A DNA stretch of 64,000 nt from positions 53,088 to 117,087 of the forward strand of contig NZ_QICI01000044.1 of the NCBI RefSeq assembly GCF_004119445.1, written 5' to 3'. Shown piece by piece: positions 19,095 through 28,228 of this stretch. The notes under the pieces are model-generated. The model saw nothing but the letters and a program-made list of their open reading frames with translations, had not been told where the DNA came from and did no database searches. Within the stretch, counting starts at the first letter, position 1. Each line of letters opens with the position of its first letter. The position numbers and the translations under genes were made by a program. The DNA is from Chryseobacterium sp. CH21. Its GTDB lineage: Bacteria; Bacteroidota; Bacteroidia; Flavobacteriales; Weeksellaceae.

Positions 19095-19388
19095 ATGAAA
19101 AAATTCTTATCAGCAATGTCATTGATCCTTGGATTAGGACTTGCAACTGCTCAGCAAACTGCTCCCGCTACCAGTGCTCAGCCTCATCACCCTGCAAAAA
19201 GCACAGTGACTGCTGCTAAACCTGCAGAGGTAAAAGCGGCAAAACCAGCAGTAGATGCAAAAGCAGCTAAGCCTGCACAACCTGCTGCCAAAATGAAAAA
19301 AGACGGTACTCCAGATAAGAGATATAAAGAAAACAAACATCTTAAAAAAGACGGCACTCCGGATAAAAGATATAAAACAAACAAATAA
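19095..19388 (+). CDS. Exported Ala/Lys/Pro-rich small basic protein with repeated tail
   Basis: A 97-residue protein with a signal peptide (MKKFLSAMSLILGLGLATAQ), a central low-complexity region rich in Ala, Lys and Pro, and a C-terminal tail holding two near copies of KKDGTPDKRYKxNK. The upstream in-frame TTG at 19053 is rejected because MKKFLS gives a proper signal. The tail is strongly basic, suggesting binding to an acidic partner such as polysaccharide, nucleic acid or lipid A; this is inference. It has its own terminator. Confidence 0.7.
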   Translation: MKKFLSAMSLILGLGLATAQQTAPATSAQPHHPAKSTVTAAKPAEVKAAKPAVDAKAAKPAQPAAKMKKDGTPDKRYKENKHLKKDGTPDKRYKTNK

Positions 19389-19432
19389 GTACAACATTAA
19401 CATATAGTTGTTATTTTCATAATCAAATTTCG

Positions 19433-19470
19433 AAAAAGCCGATGGAACTTGTTCTATCGGTTTTTTTTAT
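19433..19470 (+). terminator. Rho-independent terminator of the small basic protein gene
   Basis: AAAAAGCCGATGGAAC pairs, with a mismatch, with TCTATCGGTTTTTTT around a short loop, ending in a run of T. Confidence 0.75.
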
Positions 19471-19513
19471 GTGAAGCTTTGTAAAAAATGGTTCCAGATT
19501 CTATACTTATTTA

Positions 19514-19521
19514 TAAATTTG
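19514..19521 (+). promoter_or_regulatory. -7 box directly before the GH3-family gene
   Basis: TAAATTTG matches TAnnTTTG and ends four bases before the start codon at 19526, so the transcript would begin at or next to the ATG. Confidence 0.45.
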
Positions 19522-19525
19522 ACCC

Positions 19526-21069
19526 ATGTTAAACTTCTTCAAGAAAAATGCGGCGCTTATCTGGGCAAAGAAACATGTTCAAAAAGCAGAAGATTTTAAA
19601 AAAAATGCAGAGAAAAATCAGGAGAACTTATTACTTTCTCTAGTGAACACGGCTCAAAAAACACTTTTTGGGCGGGAGCATGATTTTGAAAACATTCATT
19701 CTGTCAAAGAATTCCAGAGCAAAGTTCCTGTTGCCGATTATGAAGATCTGAAACCTTATATTGAAAGGGTAAAAAAAGGTCAGGCCAATATTCTATGGAC
19801 AGACACTCCGGAATATTTTGCCAAAACTTCGGGAACAACTTCCGGATCTAAATACATTCCTATATCCAAGGAAGGAATGCCTTTTCAGATTGCCGGTGCT
19901 CAAAGTGCCTTATTTCATTATATCAGTAAAAAGAATAACGCCGACTTCGTAAATGGAAAAATGATTTTTCTGCAGGGAAGCCCGGAACTGGAAGAAGTTT
20001 TTGGAATAAAAACCGGGAGATTATCCGGAATTGTAGCCCATCATATTCCTAATTATCTTCAGAAAAACCGTTTACCAAGCTGGGAAACCAATATTATGGA
20101 AGACTGGGAAGCGAAAGTGGACAAAATTATTGAGGAAACGGAGCACGAAAACATGACCCTGATCTCAGGAATCCCGCCGTGGTTAATCATGTATTTTGAG
20201 AAATTGACAGAAAAACATGGTAAAAAATCAAACAGCTTTTTCCGAATCTCCAACTTATTGTTACCGGAGGGGTAAATTATGAACCTTATCGTGATAAAAT
20301 GGAAGATTTACTGGGTGGGAAAGTGGATATTATTCAGACATTTCCAGCCTCTGAAGGTTTTTTTGCTTTTCAGGATGATTATACAAAGGAAGGATTACTA
20401 CTATTAACCAATCATGGGATTTTCTATGAATTTATTCCCTTAGAAGAATATGGTAAACCTAACGCAAAAAGGTTAACATTAAAAGAAGTTGAGCTTAACA
20501 AAGATTATGCTCTGATCCTGACTACCAATTCCGGATTGTGGGCATATTCTATCGGAGATGTCGTGAGATTCACAAGCAAAGCTCCATACAGAGTATTGGT
20601 GAGTGGCAGAACAAAACATTTTACTTCCGCTTTCGGAGAACATGTAATTGCTTTTGAGGTGGAAGAAGCTATGAAAGCTACTCTTGAAAAGTATCCTGCC
20701 CAGATAACTGAGTTTCATCTTGCTCCTGAGGTAAATCCACAGGAAGGACTTCCTTATCACCAATGGCTGATCGAATTTGAAAAAGAACCCGAAAACATAG
20801 AATTATTCAAAAATGAACTGGATCAGCAGCTTAGAATAAGAAATACTTATTATGATGATTTGATTTCGGGAAATATTCTACAGAAACTTCAGATTACCCC
20901 ACTTAAAAAGAATGCATTTCATGAATATGCAAAATCTCAGGGGAAACTGGGAGGGCAAAATAAAACACCGAGATTGGCTAATGACAGAAACATTGCAGAT
21001 CTCTTGGAAATTTACAAAAATAATCATATTTTTTCAATTCCGAAAACGTATATTCGAAAAAAATTATAA
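19526..21069 (+). pseudogene. GH3 auxin-responsive-promoter family acyl-adenylating protein, frameshifted
   Basis: GH3-family enzymes adenylate carboxylic acids and often join them to amines; plant members act on auxin and jasmonate, bacterial substrates are mostly unknown. The first frame has the ATP-binding motif TSGTTSGSKYIP at residues 101-112 and ends after NSFFRISNLLLPEG. The second frame resumes VTGGVNYEPYRDKMEDLLGG and carries the C-terminal domain with GDVVRF and VSGRTKHFTSAFGEHV. Adding one T to the five-T run at 20237-20241 turns the break into FFPNLQLIVTGG and gives 514 residues, the normal size. The following lipoprotein gene is 23 nt away and may be co-transcribed. Confidence 0.87.
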
Positions 21070-21092
21070 ATTTGAAAAACTAAAAGAAAATA

Positions 21093-21455
21093 ATGAAAGC
21101 ATCTGTACTGTTGAAATCGTCTTTACTAACATCTTTATTTGTTATTACATCTTGTGCTACTACAAAATACAGCGAAGATATTTCAAAAAACAATTACTCT
21201 AATCTTGAAGCCGGAAAGGTATACAAAGTAACTATGAGAGATGGCTCTCCGAAACAGACGATCCTCTTCAGAAACGTTGTTGGTGATAATCTTGTAGGGA
21301 CAGCGGGTAAAAAAGACAGTACAGAAGTAGTGATTCCTAAAGCTAACGTAGCTGCTGTAAAAGACAGAAGAAAAGCAAGAATTGCTGCCGGCGCTACTAT
21401 TATTGGTGCGGCAGGTGTCGCTGCCATTGTCTTGAGTTCTTCAAGAGCCGACTAA
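21093..21455 (+). CDS. Small lipoprotein with a C-terminal hydrophobic segment
   Basis: A 120-residue lipoprotein: signal ending LLTSLFVITSC with Cys21, a middle beta-rich domain (KVYKVTMRDGSPKQTILFRNV), then a charged stretch KDRRKARI followed by the glycine/alanine-rich membrane-like segment AAGATIIGAAGVAAIVL. It could span the periplasm or insert in a membrane by both ends. No family assigned. It lies 23 nt behind the GH3 gene. Confidence 0.7.
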   Translation: MKASVLLKSSLLTSLFVITSCATTKYSEDISKNNYSNLEAGKVYKVTMRDGSPKQTILFRNVVGDNLVGTAGKKDSTEVVIPKANVAAVKDRRKARIAAGATIIGAAGVAAIVLSSSRAD

Positions 21456-21536
21456 AATAGATTTTATCTTTTGAGATATATTTAATATATCTTTCAAAAA
21501 TTGTCATATGGATAGTCCTAAATAAATTTTTAGGGC

Positions 21537-21544
21537 TATTTTTG
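21537..21544 (+). promoter_or_regulatory. -7 box directly before the MFS transporter gene
   Basis: TATTTTTG matches TAnnTTTG and ends three bases before the ATG at 21548, again implying an almost leaderless transcript. Confidence 0.4.
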
Positions 21545-21547
21545 TTC

Positions 21548-22783
21548 ATGATTTCCTTTACCCCGTTACAAACATTACAAAATGTTGAGTTCAGAAATCT
21601 TCTCACCGGGAGATTTTTTATTGTTTTAGCTTTCAGAATGCTTGCCACTTTATTAGGTTGGTGGGTGTATCAATTAACAAAAGATCCTTTTTCAATAGGT
21701 CTTATCGGACTTTCAGAGGTGATTCCTGCAGTAAGCTGTGCGCTGTATGCCGGACATGTTATTGATATGAATGAAAAAAAGAGACTGCTTCTCATCTGCA
21801 ATTACGCTTATATTTTTCTGATCGGATTACTACTGATCCCCGCATTCCTGGATGTAGAAATGCATTTCACAGGTCATCAGATCACCTACTACATTTATGG
21901 AGTTATCTTTTTTACGGGAATAGCAAGAGCTTTTATTGGACCTATTGTTCCTTCCATGATTCCTAAAATTGTAAAGAAAGAAAATCTACCCAATGCAGTG
22001 ACACTGAATCAGGCAACTTTCCTGATATCTTCTGTATGCGGACATGCGGTAGGAGGTATCCTTATTGGATTTATCGGTGTAAAATGGACATTGGTTGCTA
22101 TTTTAGCATTAATTTTTGTTGCCTCATTATTTTTCTGGCAGCTTCATAAACAGCATTCAGAATATAAAAAAGAAACGGTAAATGTGGTAGAAAGTATGCG
22201 TGAAGGAATCTCTTATATTTTTAAAACCAAAGAAATTTTAGGAGCATTATGTCTTGATATGTTCGCTGTACTTTTTGGTGGTGCAGTAGCCATGATCCCG
22301 GTATTTGCTACGGATATTTTAAATTCCGGAGCGGAAGGTTTCGGCTTACTGAATGCTGCTTCTGACATTGGTTCAATGTGTATTATTACAATTTTATCTA
22401 TAGTTCCACTTCGAAAAAATCAAGGAAAAATACTTCTTGCTGTTGTTACCGGATTCGGGCTTTGTATCATTGGATTTGGGTTATCGAAATTATACTGGCT
22501 GTCTTTCATGTTCCTTGTGATGAGTGGAATGCTTGATGGAATTTCAGTGGTTATACGAGGTACAATTGTACAGTTAAAAACCCCTGATCATATCAGAGGG
22601 CGTGTTTTGAGCGTCAATTCAATTTTCATTATGTCCAGCAACGAAATGGGACAGTTTGAAAGTGGCGTTATGGCCAAATTATTAGGAGTTGTACGCTCAG
22701 TTGTATTTGGTGGTTGTATGACTGTTTTGGTGGCTTTAATCGTAGGAAGCACGAATCCTAAACTGAGAAAAATGCAATATTAA
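21548..22783 (+). CDS. MFS transporter, EntS-like drug or metabolite exporter
   Basis: A 411-residue protein with about 12 hydrophobic helices. It opens NVEFRNLLTGRFFIVLAFRM, typical of the MFS_3/EntS group, and has the loop motif GHVIDMNEKKR after helix 2 and the matching second-half loop PDHIRGRVLSV. These carriers export siderophores, drugs or other small molecules using the proton gradient. The substrate cannot be read. ATG 21548 is preferred over a TTG two codons earlier. A strong hairpin terminator follows. Confidence 0.87.
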   Translation: MISFTPLQTLQNVEFRNLLTGRFFIVLAFRMLATLLGWWVYQLTKDPFSIGLIGLSEVIPAVSCALYAGHVIDMNEKKRLLLICNYAYIFLIGLLLIPAFLDVEMHFTGHQITYYIYGVIFFTGIARAFIGPIVPSMIPKIVKKENLPNAVTLNQATFLISSVCGHAVGGILIGFIGVKWTLVAILALIFVASLFFWQLHKQHSEYKKETVNVVESMREGISYIFKTKEILGALCLDMFAVLFGGAVAMIPVFATDILNSGAEGFGLLNAASDIGSMCIITILSIVPLRKNQGKILLAVVTGFGLCIIGFGLSKLYWLSFMFLVMSGMLDGISVVIRGTIVQLKTPDHIRGRVLSVNSIFIMSSNEMGQFESGVMAKLLGVVRSVVFGGCMTVLVALIVGSTNPKLRKMQY

Positions 22784-22840
22784 CTTATTATTTTTCAACC
22801 CTTTTCAGATTTTAAACGAAACAAATCATAATTCGAAATA

Positions 22841-22878
22841 CTTAAAAACAGAATAGAACGTTTTCTATTCTGTTTTTC
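22841..22878 (+). terminator. Rho-independent terminator of the MFS gene
   Basis: AAAAACAGAATAGAA and TTCTATTCTGTTTTT form a long, mostly perfect stem around a short loop; the stem is symmetrical, so it could act in both directions. Confidence 0.8.
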
Positions 22879-23060
22879 GTTATATAGCTATTTTTTATAA
22901 GGTTAACATGATATTTACACTACAATTATTTATCGAAACAACCAATATCTTTACGATCTCCACATAATTGCATTGAAAAAATAAAATACAACATTAGAAA
23001 CCAATATATTACTTTCATTAAATATATCTCAAAATCTTTAATTTAACGTTAATAATTTTT

Positions 23061-23068
23061 TATATTTG
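23061..23068 (+). promoter_or_regulatory. -7 promoter box of the exported helical protein gene
   Basis: TATATTTG matches TAnnTTTG, 19 nt before the ATG at 23088. Because it lies before an alternative start at 23070 by one base, it supports the downstream start. Confidence 0.45.
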
Positions 23069-23087
23069 CTTGATAAAATATCCCCCT

Positions 23088-23699
23088 ATGACTAAACTTT
23101 TACTAACTTTAAGCTTTTTCATTGCAAGCTGTTGGGTTGAAGCCCAAACTTTCACTGACAAAGCACTAACACAGAATGTCTTGCAGCTCAACAGCTCCAA
23201 GACGACCAATGATTTTGACAATCTTTTCAATAAATTTTCAGCAGCAAAAACGACTGAAACATGGCAGGCCAACTACTATGCTGTTGTTTCTTTATACCTT
23301 AAAAATGAAACTTTGCTAAAGAAAGCTCCAGGATCCAGCCTATTGGATGACAATGCTTTAGCCAGAAAAATAGCAACAGGAATATGGACTATACAGAGAG
23401 ATAATGCTGAGGTAAACATATTGCTAGGCTTACTGTATTTTCAGAAAATACAGATTGATGGATCTCAAAACAATCAGCTGGATCTGAATGTGATCTCTCA
23501 AAGCATAGCAAAAGCTGAAGCAAACTCAAGCAATAATCCGAGACTTGCTGTTCTTCAAGCAAAAATTAAAGAAAAATCAGGAGATAAATCCAATGCCGAC
23601 ATTTTATACCAAAAAGCTTTAGTCGAATTTTCTAACCAAAATTCTGCAGATGGCAAATCTCCTTCATGGGGAAAGCAACTGGTACCCACTGTCCAATAA
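23088..23699 (+). CDS. Exported helical protein of unknown function, TPR-like
   Basis: A 203-residue protein with a signal peptide (MTKLLLTLSFFIASCWVEAQ); the Cys15 makes a lipoprotein possible, but cleavage after VEAQ is more likely. The mature part is almost entirely helical with tetratricopeptide-like alternation (WQANYYAVVSLYL; NVILGLLYF-like NILLGLLYFQK; RLAVLQAKIKEKSGDKSNADILYQKAL). It precedes a T9SS protein gene by about 30 nt and so may help its secretion or anchoring; this is inference from position only. Confidence 0.7.
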   Translation: MTKLLLTLSFFIASCWVEAQTFTDKALTQNVLQLNSSKTTNDFDNLFNKFSAAKTTETWQANYYAVVSLYLKNETLLKKAPGSSLLDDNALARKIATGIWTIQRDNAEVNILLGLLYFQKIQIDGSQNNQLDLNVISQSIAKAEANSSNNPRLAVLQAKIKEKSGDKSNADILYQKALVEFSNQNSADGKSPSWGKQLVPTVQ

Positions 23700-23729
23700 T
23701 CTGGAAATAAAAAAATTAAAATGATCAAC

Positions 23730-25826
23730 ATGAAAAAATATCTACTCGTTTTTCTACTTTTCTTAGCTCAAGTGGCGTTTGGACAGCAAGACTGTATTTC
23801 CGCCATCCCGATATGCAGCGACGCAGCTATTTCTCTCACGCCTAACGGCTGGGGGAGTGTGAAAGAAGGCCAGGTAGGCTGTCTGGGTCCTAACGGAGAG
23901 AGTAACTCTATATGGCTTACTTTCAGTATAGAGACCGCAGGAACACTTACTTTTGTAGTAACTCCTACAGGTCCTACTGCAGTAGGGATTGACTACGATT
24001 TTGCTCTGTATGGCCCTAACTATAACTGTTCCAATACAACAGCTACTCCACTGAGATGTTCTTACGCCGGTGTTAATGCTAGTATAATCAACCCAACCGG
24101 GCTTAACATGACCTCTACTGATACAACCGAAGGTGGTGGTGGTGATGGCTACGTAAAATATATTGACGTACTGCCTGGGCAGGTGTATCATCTTCTTTTA
24201 AATAACTATTCTCCGCTGGTAGCTCCATTTACCTTAACTTTTGGAGGAACAGCTAAACTTCTTACTCCTTTTGATAATAACTCTGCGCAGGTTTATCAGC
24301 CCCATCCGTTTTTAGAGCCTGGCCCTACCCAAAATGGAGAAATCCCTGTATGTGGTAAAATTGTAAACTATGATTTTTCTACATTTTCTGCACAGATCAT
24401 CAATGGTAACTCTAATTTTATTGTAAAATATTATGCTTCACCAACAGACGCATTAGATGATAACAATCCTATTACTGCCCCTACAAATATTAATGTGGCT
24501 AACAATTATACGTATGCCATCAGTTATGTTGATCCGAACAGCCCAACCAGCTTTTTAAATCAGTGTAGAGAATTTGGACAGATTAAATTCATTGATAAGT
24601 CTTTTACGTTAAACCCTGCCACGCTTACCTCTTGTAGTAATAACGGCTCAGGAACGGCAACGTATGATCTGTCTACAGCAACTGTAGGAGCAGCTCCCAA
24701 TCATACATTAAAGTATTACCCTTCTATGTATGATCTTACAAATGGCACTAATGAGATTACCAATCCTTATGTCTTTGTTTCTGCTGAAGGGTCAGTTTTT
24801 GTAAAAGCAATCAACGAATTTGGATGTACAGCTTCCGCTGAAATTACCCTGAAATTCTATCCTTTGGTTACAGCTACAGATGCGTCAATAAGATCTTGTT
24901 TCATAGAATCAAACCCATCTACAGCGTTATTCAATCTTGCCAATGCTCCGGTTACAAGTCCTACAGGAACTGCAACCAAAAGATATTTCCCATCATTGAC
25001 AGACGCCATAGATGCAACAAACGAAATTTTAACATTTAATAATTATATTGCTCCAAATGGCTTTGTATATGTGAGAGTATCAGACACCCGTGGATGTTAT
25101 ACTGTTGCAAAAATTACTTTAACGGTAATTGCTCCTGTAACATCAAGTGTTCTGAAAGACAAAATCATCTGTATGGAAGATACTACAACTCTTGATGCAG
25201 GTCCTGGATTCAGCAGCTATGAGTGGAGCACAGGAGCAACTACGCAATCTATCAAAAATGTTGGAGTAGGAAATTACTGGGTAAAACTAAAAACAGGAGA
25301 ATGTATCGCTACTCAAAAAGTAACAGTATATCCTTCTGAGCAGCCAGTGGTAACAGGGGTGGATGTTTCCAACACAACTCTAACAATTAATGTAATAGGA
25401 GGAACACCGGATTACCAGTACTCTATGGATAAAATTCTGTGGCAGACCTCTAACACTTTCTCTAATATCGCAAGAGGAACTTACAAAGTATATGTAAAAG
25501 ATGCTTACGATTGCGATCCTATTGAAGTGACAATAGTGGTTCCTAACCTTATCAATATGATTACTCCCAACGGAGATGGCGTGAATGATGTTGTAGATTA
25601 TTCTGCAATAGCAGACAAACAGAACCTTGTTTTAAGTATCTTTGACAGATATGGAACAAAAATACATCAGGGAGACAAATCTAACGGATACAAATGGGAT
25701 GGAACTATTGCCGGGAAGAAAATCCCGACAGGTACCTATTGGTATTCTGTAACATGGAATGAGAATGACAAAAAGAATACTCCTTTCAAGTTTTCAGGAT
25801 GGATTGTTGTAAAAAACAGAGAATAA
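23730..25826 (+). CDS. T9SS type B sorting domain-containing surface protein 1
   Basis: A 698-residue secreted protein. After the signal peptide (ending VAFGQQ) comes an N-terminal beta domain (about 30-190, with IWLTFSIETAGTL and DYDFALYGP), then repeated modules of about 85 residues, each with a C-x-x-x-N/E start, a K-Y-Y/F-P step and a FGC or RGC turn. An SprB/PKD-like unit with YEWSTGATTQSI follows. The C-terminal 85 residues (LINMITPNGDGVNDVVDYSA to FSGWIVVKNRE) are the gliding-motility-associated T9SS type B sorting domain. Such proteins leave through the type IX secretion system and act at the cell surface as adhesins or secreted factors. A start nine bases upstream (23721) is possible. 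Confidence 0.9.
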   Translation: MKKYLLVFLLFLAQVAFGQQDCISAIPICSDAAISLTPNGWGSVKEGQVGCLGPNGESNSIWLTFSIETAGTLTFVVTPTGPTAVGIDYDFALYGPNYNCSNTTATPLRCSYAGVNASIINPTGLNMTSTDTTEGGGGDGYVKYIDVLPGQVYHLLLNNYSPLVAPFTLTFGGTAKLLTPFDNNSAQVYQPHPFLEPGPTQNGEIPVCGKIVNYDFSTFSAQIINGNSNFIVKYYASPTDALDDNNPITAPTNINVANNYTYAISYVDPNSPTSFLNQCREFGQIKFIDKSFTLNPATLTSCSNNGSGTATYDLSTATVGAAPNHTLKYYPSMYDLTNGTNEITNPYVFVSAEGSVFVKAINEFGCTASAEITLKFYPLVTATDASIRSCFIESNPSTALFNLANAPVTSPTGTATKRYFPSLTDAIDATNEILTFNNYIAPNGFVYVRVSDTRGCYTVAKITLTVIAPVTSSVLKDKIICMEDTTTLDAGPGFSSYEWSTGATTQSIKNVGVGNYWVKLKTGECIATQKVTVYPSEQPVVTGVDVSNTTLTINVIGGTPDYQYSMDKILWQTSNTFSNIARGTYKVYVKDAYDCDPIEVTIVVPNLINMITPNGDGVNDVVDYSAIADKQNLVLSIFDRYGTKIHQGDKSNGYKWDGTIAGKKIPTGTYWYSVTWNENDKKNTPFKFSGWIVVKNRE

Positions 25827-25842
25827 TCATCATATAAGAAGT

Positions 25843-25872
25843 GAAAGCCGCTTTGGCGGCTTTTTCTTTTAC
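25843..25872 (+). terminator. Rho-independent terminator after T9SS protein 1
   Basis: AAAGCCGC / GCGGCTTT with a four-base loop, followed by TTCTTTT. Confidence 0.85.
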
Positions 25873-25927
25873 AAATCATAGAAAAAAAATTATTGATTTC
25901 AGTTTGGTTTAACAAAAACTTTTAACA

Positions 25928-28075
25928 ATGAAAAAAATACTACTCCTTTTTATTTTATTGATAACACAATTGGCTTACTCACAGTCAGACTGTGTCACGG
26001 CAATCCCTATCTGTGGTAACTCTGACATTTCTTACACCCCTTCAGGCCCGGGGAATATTATAGAAATTCTTAACCAAAACGGAGGATGTCTTAGTACCAA
26101 TGAACGATATACCGTTTGGTATACCTTCACCGTATCCACACCAGGAACACTGGCATTTAAAATAAAACCTAACGATCAGGGGGATGATTATGATTTTGCA
26201 GTCTATGGACCTACAGCAAATGGCTGTGCTTCTTTACAGAATGCAGATCACGTATTCATCCAGCCAATAAGATGTAACTATAGCGGAACTCCGGGAGACA
26301 CAGGCCTGGATCTTGCTCTTGCCCCTCCTGCCGTATTCCCTACCAACCCTCCAGGTACTACAGCAAGTATGAATAATGGTAAATGGAGCCCTTATCTGGA
26401 TGTATTAGTAGGTCAAACATATTATTTGGTGATTGACAACTTCAGTAGATCCACCAATGGATTTTCTTTAGAATGGTCAGGTACTGCAAGCTTAAGTTCT
26501 GCATTTAACGACCCTGTTCTCTCTCCTAACCCATTTATCGCTCCGGGAATTCCGGGAGCTACTCCTACTGATCCTAACCAGGTGATGGTTTGTGCATTAC
26601 CTACCCAGTTTGATTTTACAACACTTACTGCGGCAATTATTAATGGCAACAGCTCTAATTTTAAGGTTACCTACCATAAAACAACCAATGATGCCCTTAC
26701 AGGACAAAACCCTCTTACGGTAACAACTGTAGACGGAACAACAACATATTATTACAGAATTGTATACCAAGACCCAACTAACCCTAACAATCCTATCAAC
26801 GGATGTTTCATAACAGGGAAATTTAAGTTTGTAAATGTAGGTATCTCAGCAAACACAGCCACTCTATATTCGTGTAATAATAATGGAGCAGGTACTGCAA
26901 AATATAACTTAACAACAGCCAATGTATTTGGCGGCCCCGGAGCAACCATTAAGTACTATGCTACTATTGCTGACATGAATGCAGGAATCAACGAAATTAC
27001 GGATCCTGCGAACTATGTTTCTCCGGAAACAACTATATATGTAAAAGTAGTTTCTACTTTCGGATGTATAGCAACCACTACAATCAGACTATTGTTCTAT
27101 CCAACAGTTGTATTAAAAGATGCCGTAATCCAAAACTGTTATATTGATAATGATGTTACCCGTTCAACATTCGATCTTTCTAAAGCTGATATTGGCGTAG
27201 CAGTTCCAACACCTACGGGAACGATTATTAAATATTACACATCAGTAGCTGATGCCAAAGCACAGACTAACCCAATTACAACACCATTAAATTATCTTTC
27301 AGAAAGCAAAACAGTATATGCAAGGGTAGATAATGACAAACAGTGTTATTCAATTGCCAAAATAGAACTGAAAGTACTTCCTCCAGTAAAATCGGCAGTA
27401 TTAAAAGACAAAACAATTTGTGCTGAAAGCAAAACAACTTTGGATGCTGGCCCTGGATTTGTCAGCTACGAATGGAGCACCGGAGAAACAACACAATCTA
27501 TCAACAATGTACCAGTAGGGGTATATTGGGTAAAACTTCAAACCGGAAAATGTTTCACTCTTCAGGAAGTACGTATACATGCGAGCCTTCAGCCTGTAAT
27601 TTCAGGAATAGAAATATCAAATAACAACATTACAGTTACTGCTACAGGCGGAGTTCCTCCTTATAAATATTCTGTAGATGGTATCAAATGGCAGGATTCT
27701 AATACATTCACCGGGCTTCCAAGAGGAGAGAATACCATCTATGTAAAAGATACTTACAACTGTACTCCTATCCAGGTGACCGTTACCGTTCCTAATCTTA
27801 TTAACGCAATCACACCTAATGGAGACAACATCAATGATGTTATTGACTATTCCGCATTGACATACAAGAAAAATCTTATCTTCATTGTGTATGACAGATA
27901 TGGAAACAAACTTCATGAAGCCAATAAAATGAGAAATTTCTCTTGGGACGGAACAGCCTTTGGTAAGAAAATTCCAACTGGAACTTACTGGTATACCATC
28001 TCTTGGAATGAAGACAATAAAAACAATACCGAAACTAAATATTCAGGATGGGTATTGGTAAAAAATAAAGAATAG
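25928..28075 (+). CDS. T9SS type B sorting domain-containing surface protein 2
   Basis: A 715-residue paralog of the preceding protein. It has a signal peptide (ending QLAYSQ), the same N-terminal beta domain (VWYTFTVSTPGTL and DYDFAVYGP), the repeat modules with the C-N-N-N-G-A-G-T-A motif, the YEWSTGETTQSI unit and the C-terminal type B sorting domain from AITPNGDNINDVIDYSAL. About the last 350 residues are much more alike between the two than the N-terminal parts. It has its own terminator, so each gene is probably transcribed separately. Role: surface adhesin or secreted factor, exported by T9SS. Confidence 0.9.
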   Translation: MKKILLLFILLITQLAYSQSDCVTAIPICGNSDISYTPSGPGNIIEILNQNGGCLSTNERYTVWYTFTVSTPGTLAFKIKPNDQGDDYDFAVYGPTANGCASLQNADHVFIQPIRCNYSGTPGDTGLDLALAPPAVFPTNPPGTTASMNNGKWSPYLDVLVGQTYYLVIDNFSRSTNGFSLEWSGTASLSSAFNDPVLSPNPFIAPGIPGATPTDPNQVMVCALPTQFDFTTLTAAIINGNSSNFKVTYHKTTNDALTGQNPLTVTTVDGTTTYYYRIVYQDPTNPNNPINGCFITGKFKFVNVGISANTATLYSCNNNGAGTAKYNLTTANVFGGPGATIKYYATIADMNAGINEITDPANYVSPETTIYVKVVSTFGCIATTTIRLLFYPTVVLKDAVIQNCYIDNDVTRSTFDLSKADIGVAVPTPTGTIIKYYTSVADAKAQTNPITTPLNYLSESKTVYARVDNDKQCYSIAKIELKVLPPVKSAVLKDKTICAESKTTLDAGPGFVSYEWSTGETTQSINNVPVGVYWVKLQTGKCFTLQEVRIHASLQPVISGIEISNNNITVTATGGVPPYKYSVDGIKWQDSNTFTGLPRGENTIYVKDTYNCTPIQVTVTVPNLINAITPNGDNINDVIDYSALTYKKNLIFIVYDRYGNKLHEANKMRNFSWDGTAFGKKIPTGTYWYTISWNEDNKNNTETKYSGWVLVKNKE

Positions 28076-28090
28076 GTTTCACTAAATCTT

Positions 28091-28128
28091 TCTAAAAAAT
28101 CACCCCAGACCGGGGTGATTTTTTTTAT
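28091..28128 (+). terminator. Rho-independent terminator after T9SS protein 2
   Basis: AAAATCACCCC / GGGGTGATTTT with a six-base loop, followed by TTTT. Confidence 0.9.
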
Positions 28129-28216
28129 CAACACAACCAACCTCCTGTCTACAGCATTTTCCGAAAGACTGCTAACAATTTGTTGAATACTATTTTTTAT
28201 TATTTTTTAAATAAAC

Positions 28217-28224
28217 TATCTTTG
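28217..28224 (+). promoter_or_regulatory. -7 box directly before dnaB
   Basis: TATCTTTG matches TAnnTTTG and ends four bases before the ATG at 28229. If used, the mRNA begins at or beside the start codon; the alternative is that translation begins at the next ATG (28304). Confidence 0.4.
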
Positions 28225-28228
28225 CACC

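Larger units (their letters stand above)
22784..23087. other. Intergenic region with terminator and promoter
   Basis: A 304-bp AT-rich gap holding the MFS gene's terminator (22841-22878) and the -7 box of the next gene (23061-23068). Nothing else was recognised. Confidence 0.5.
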
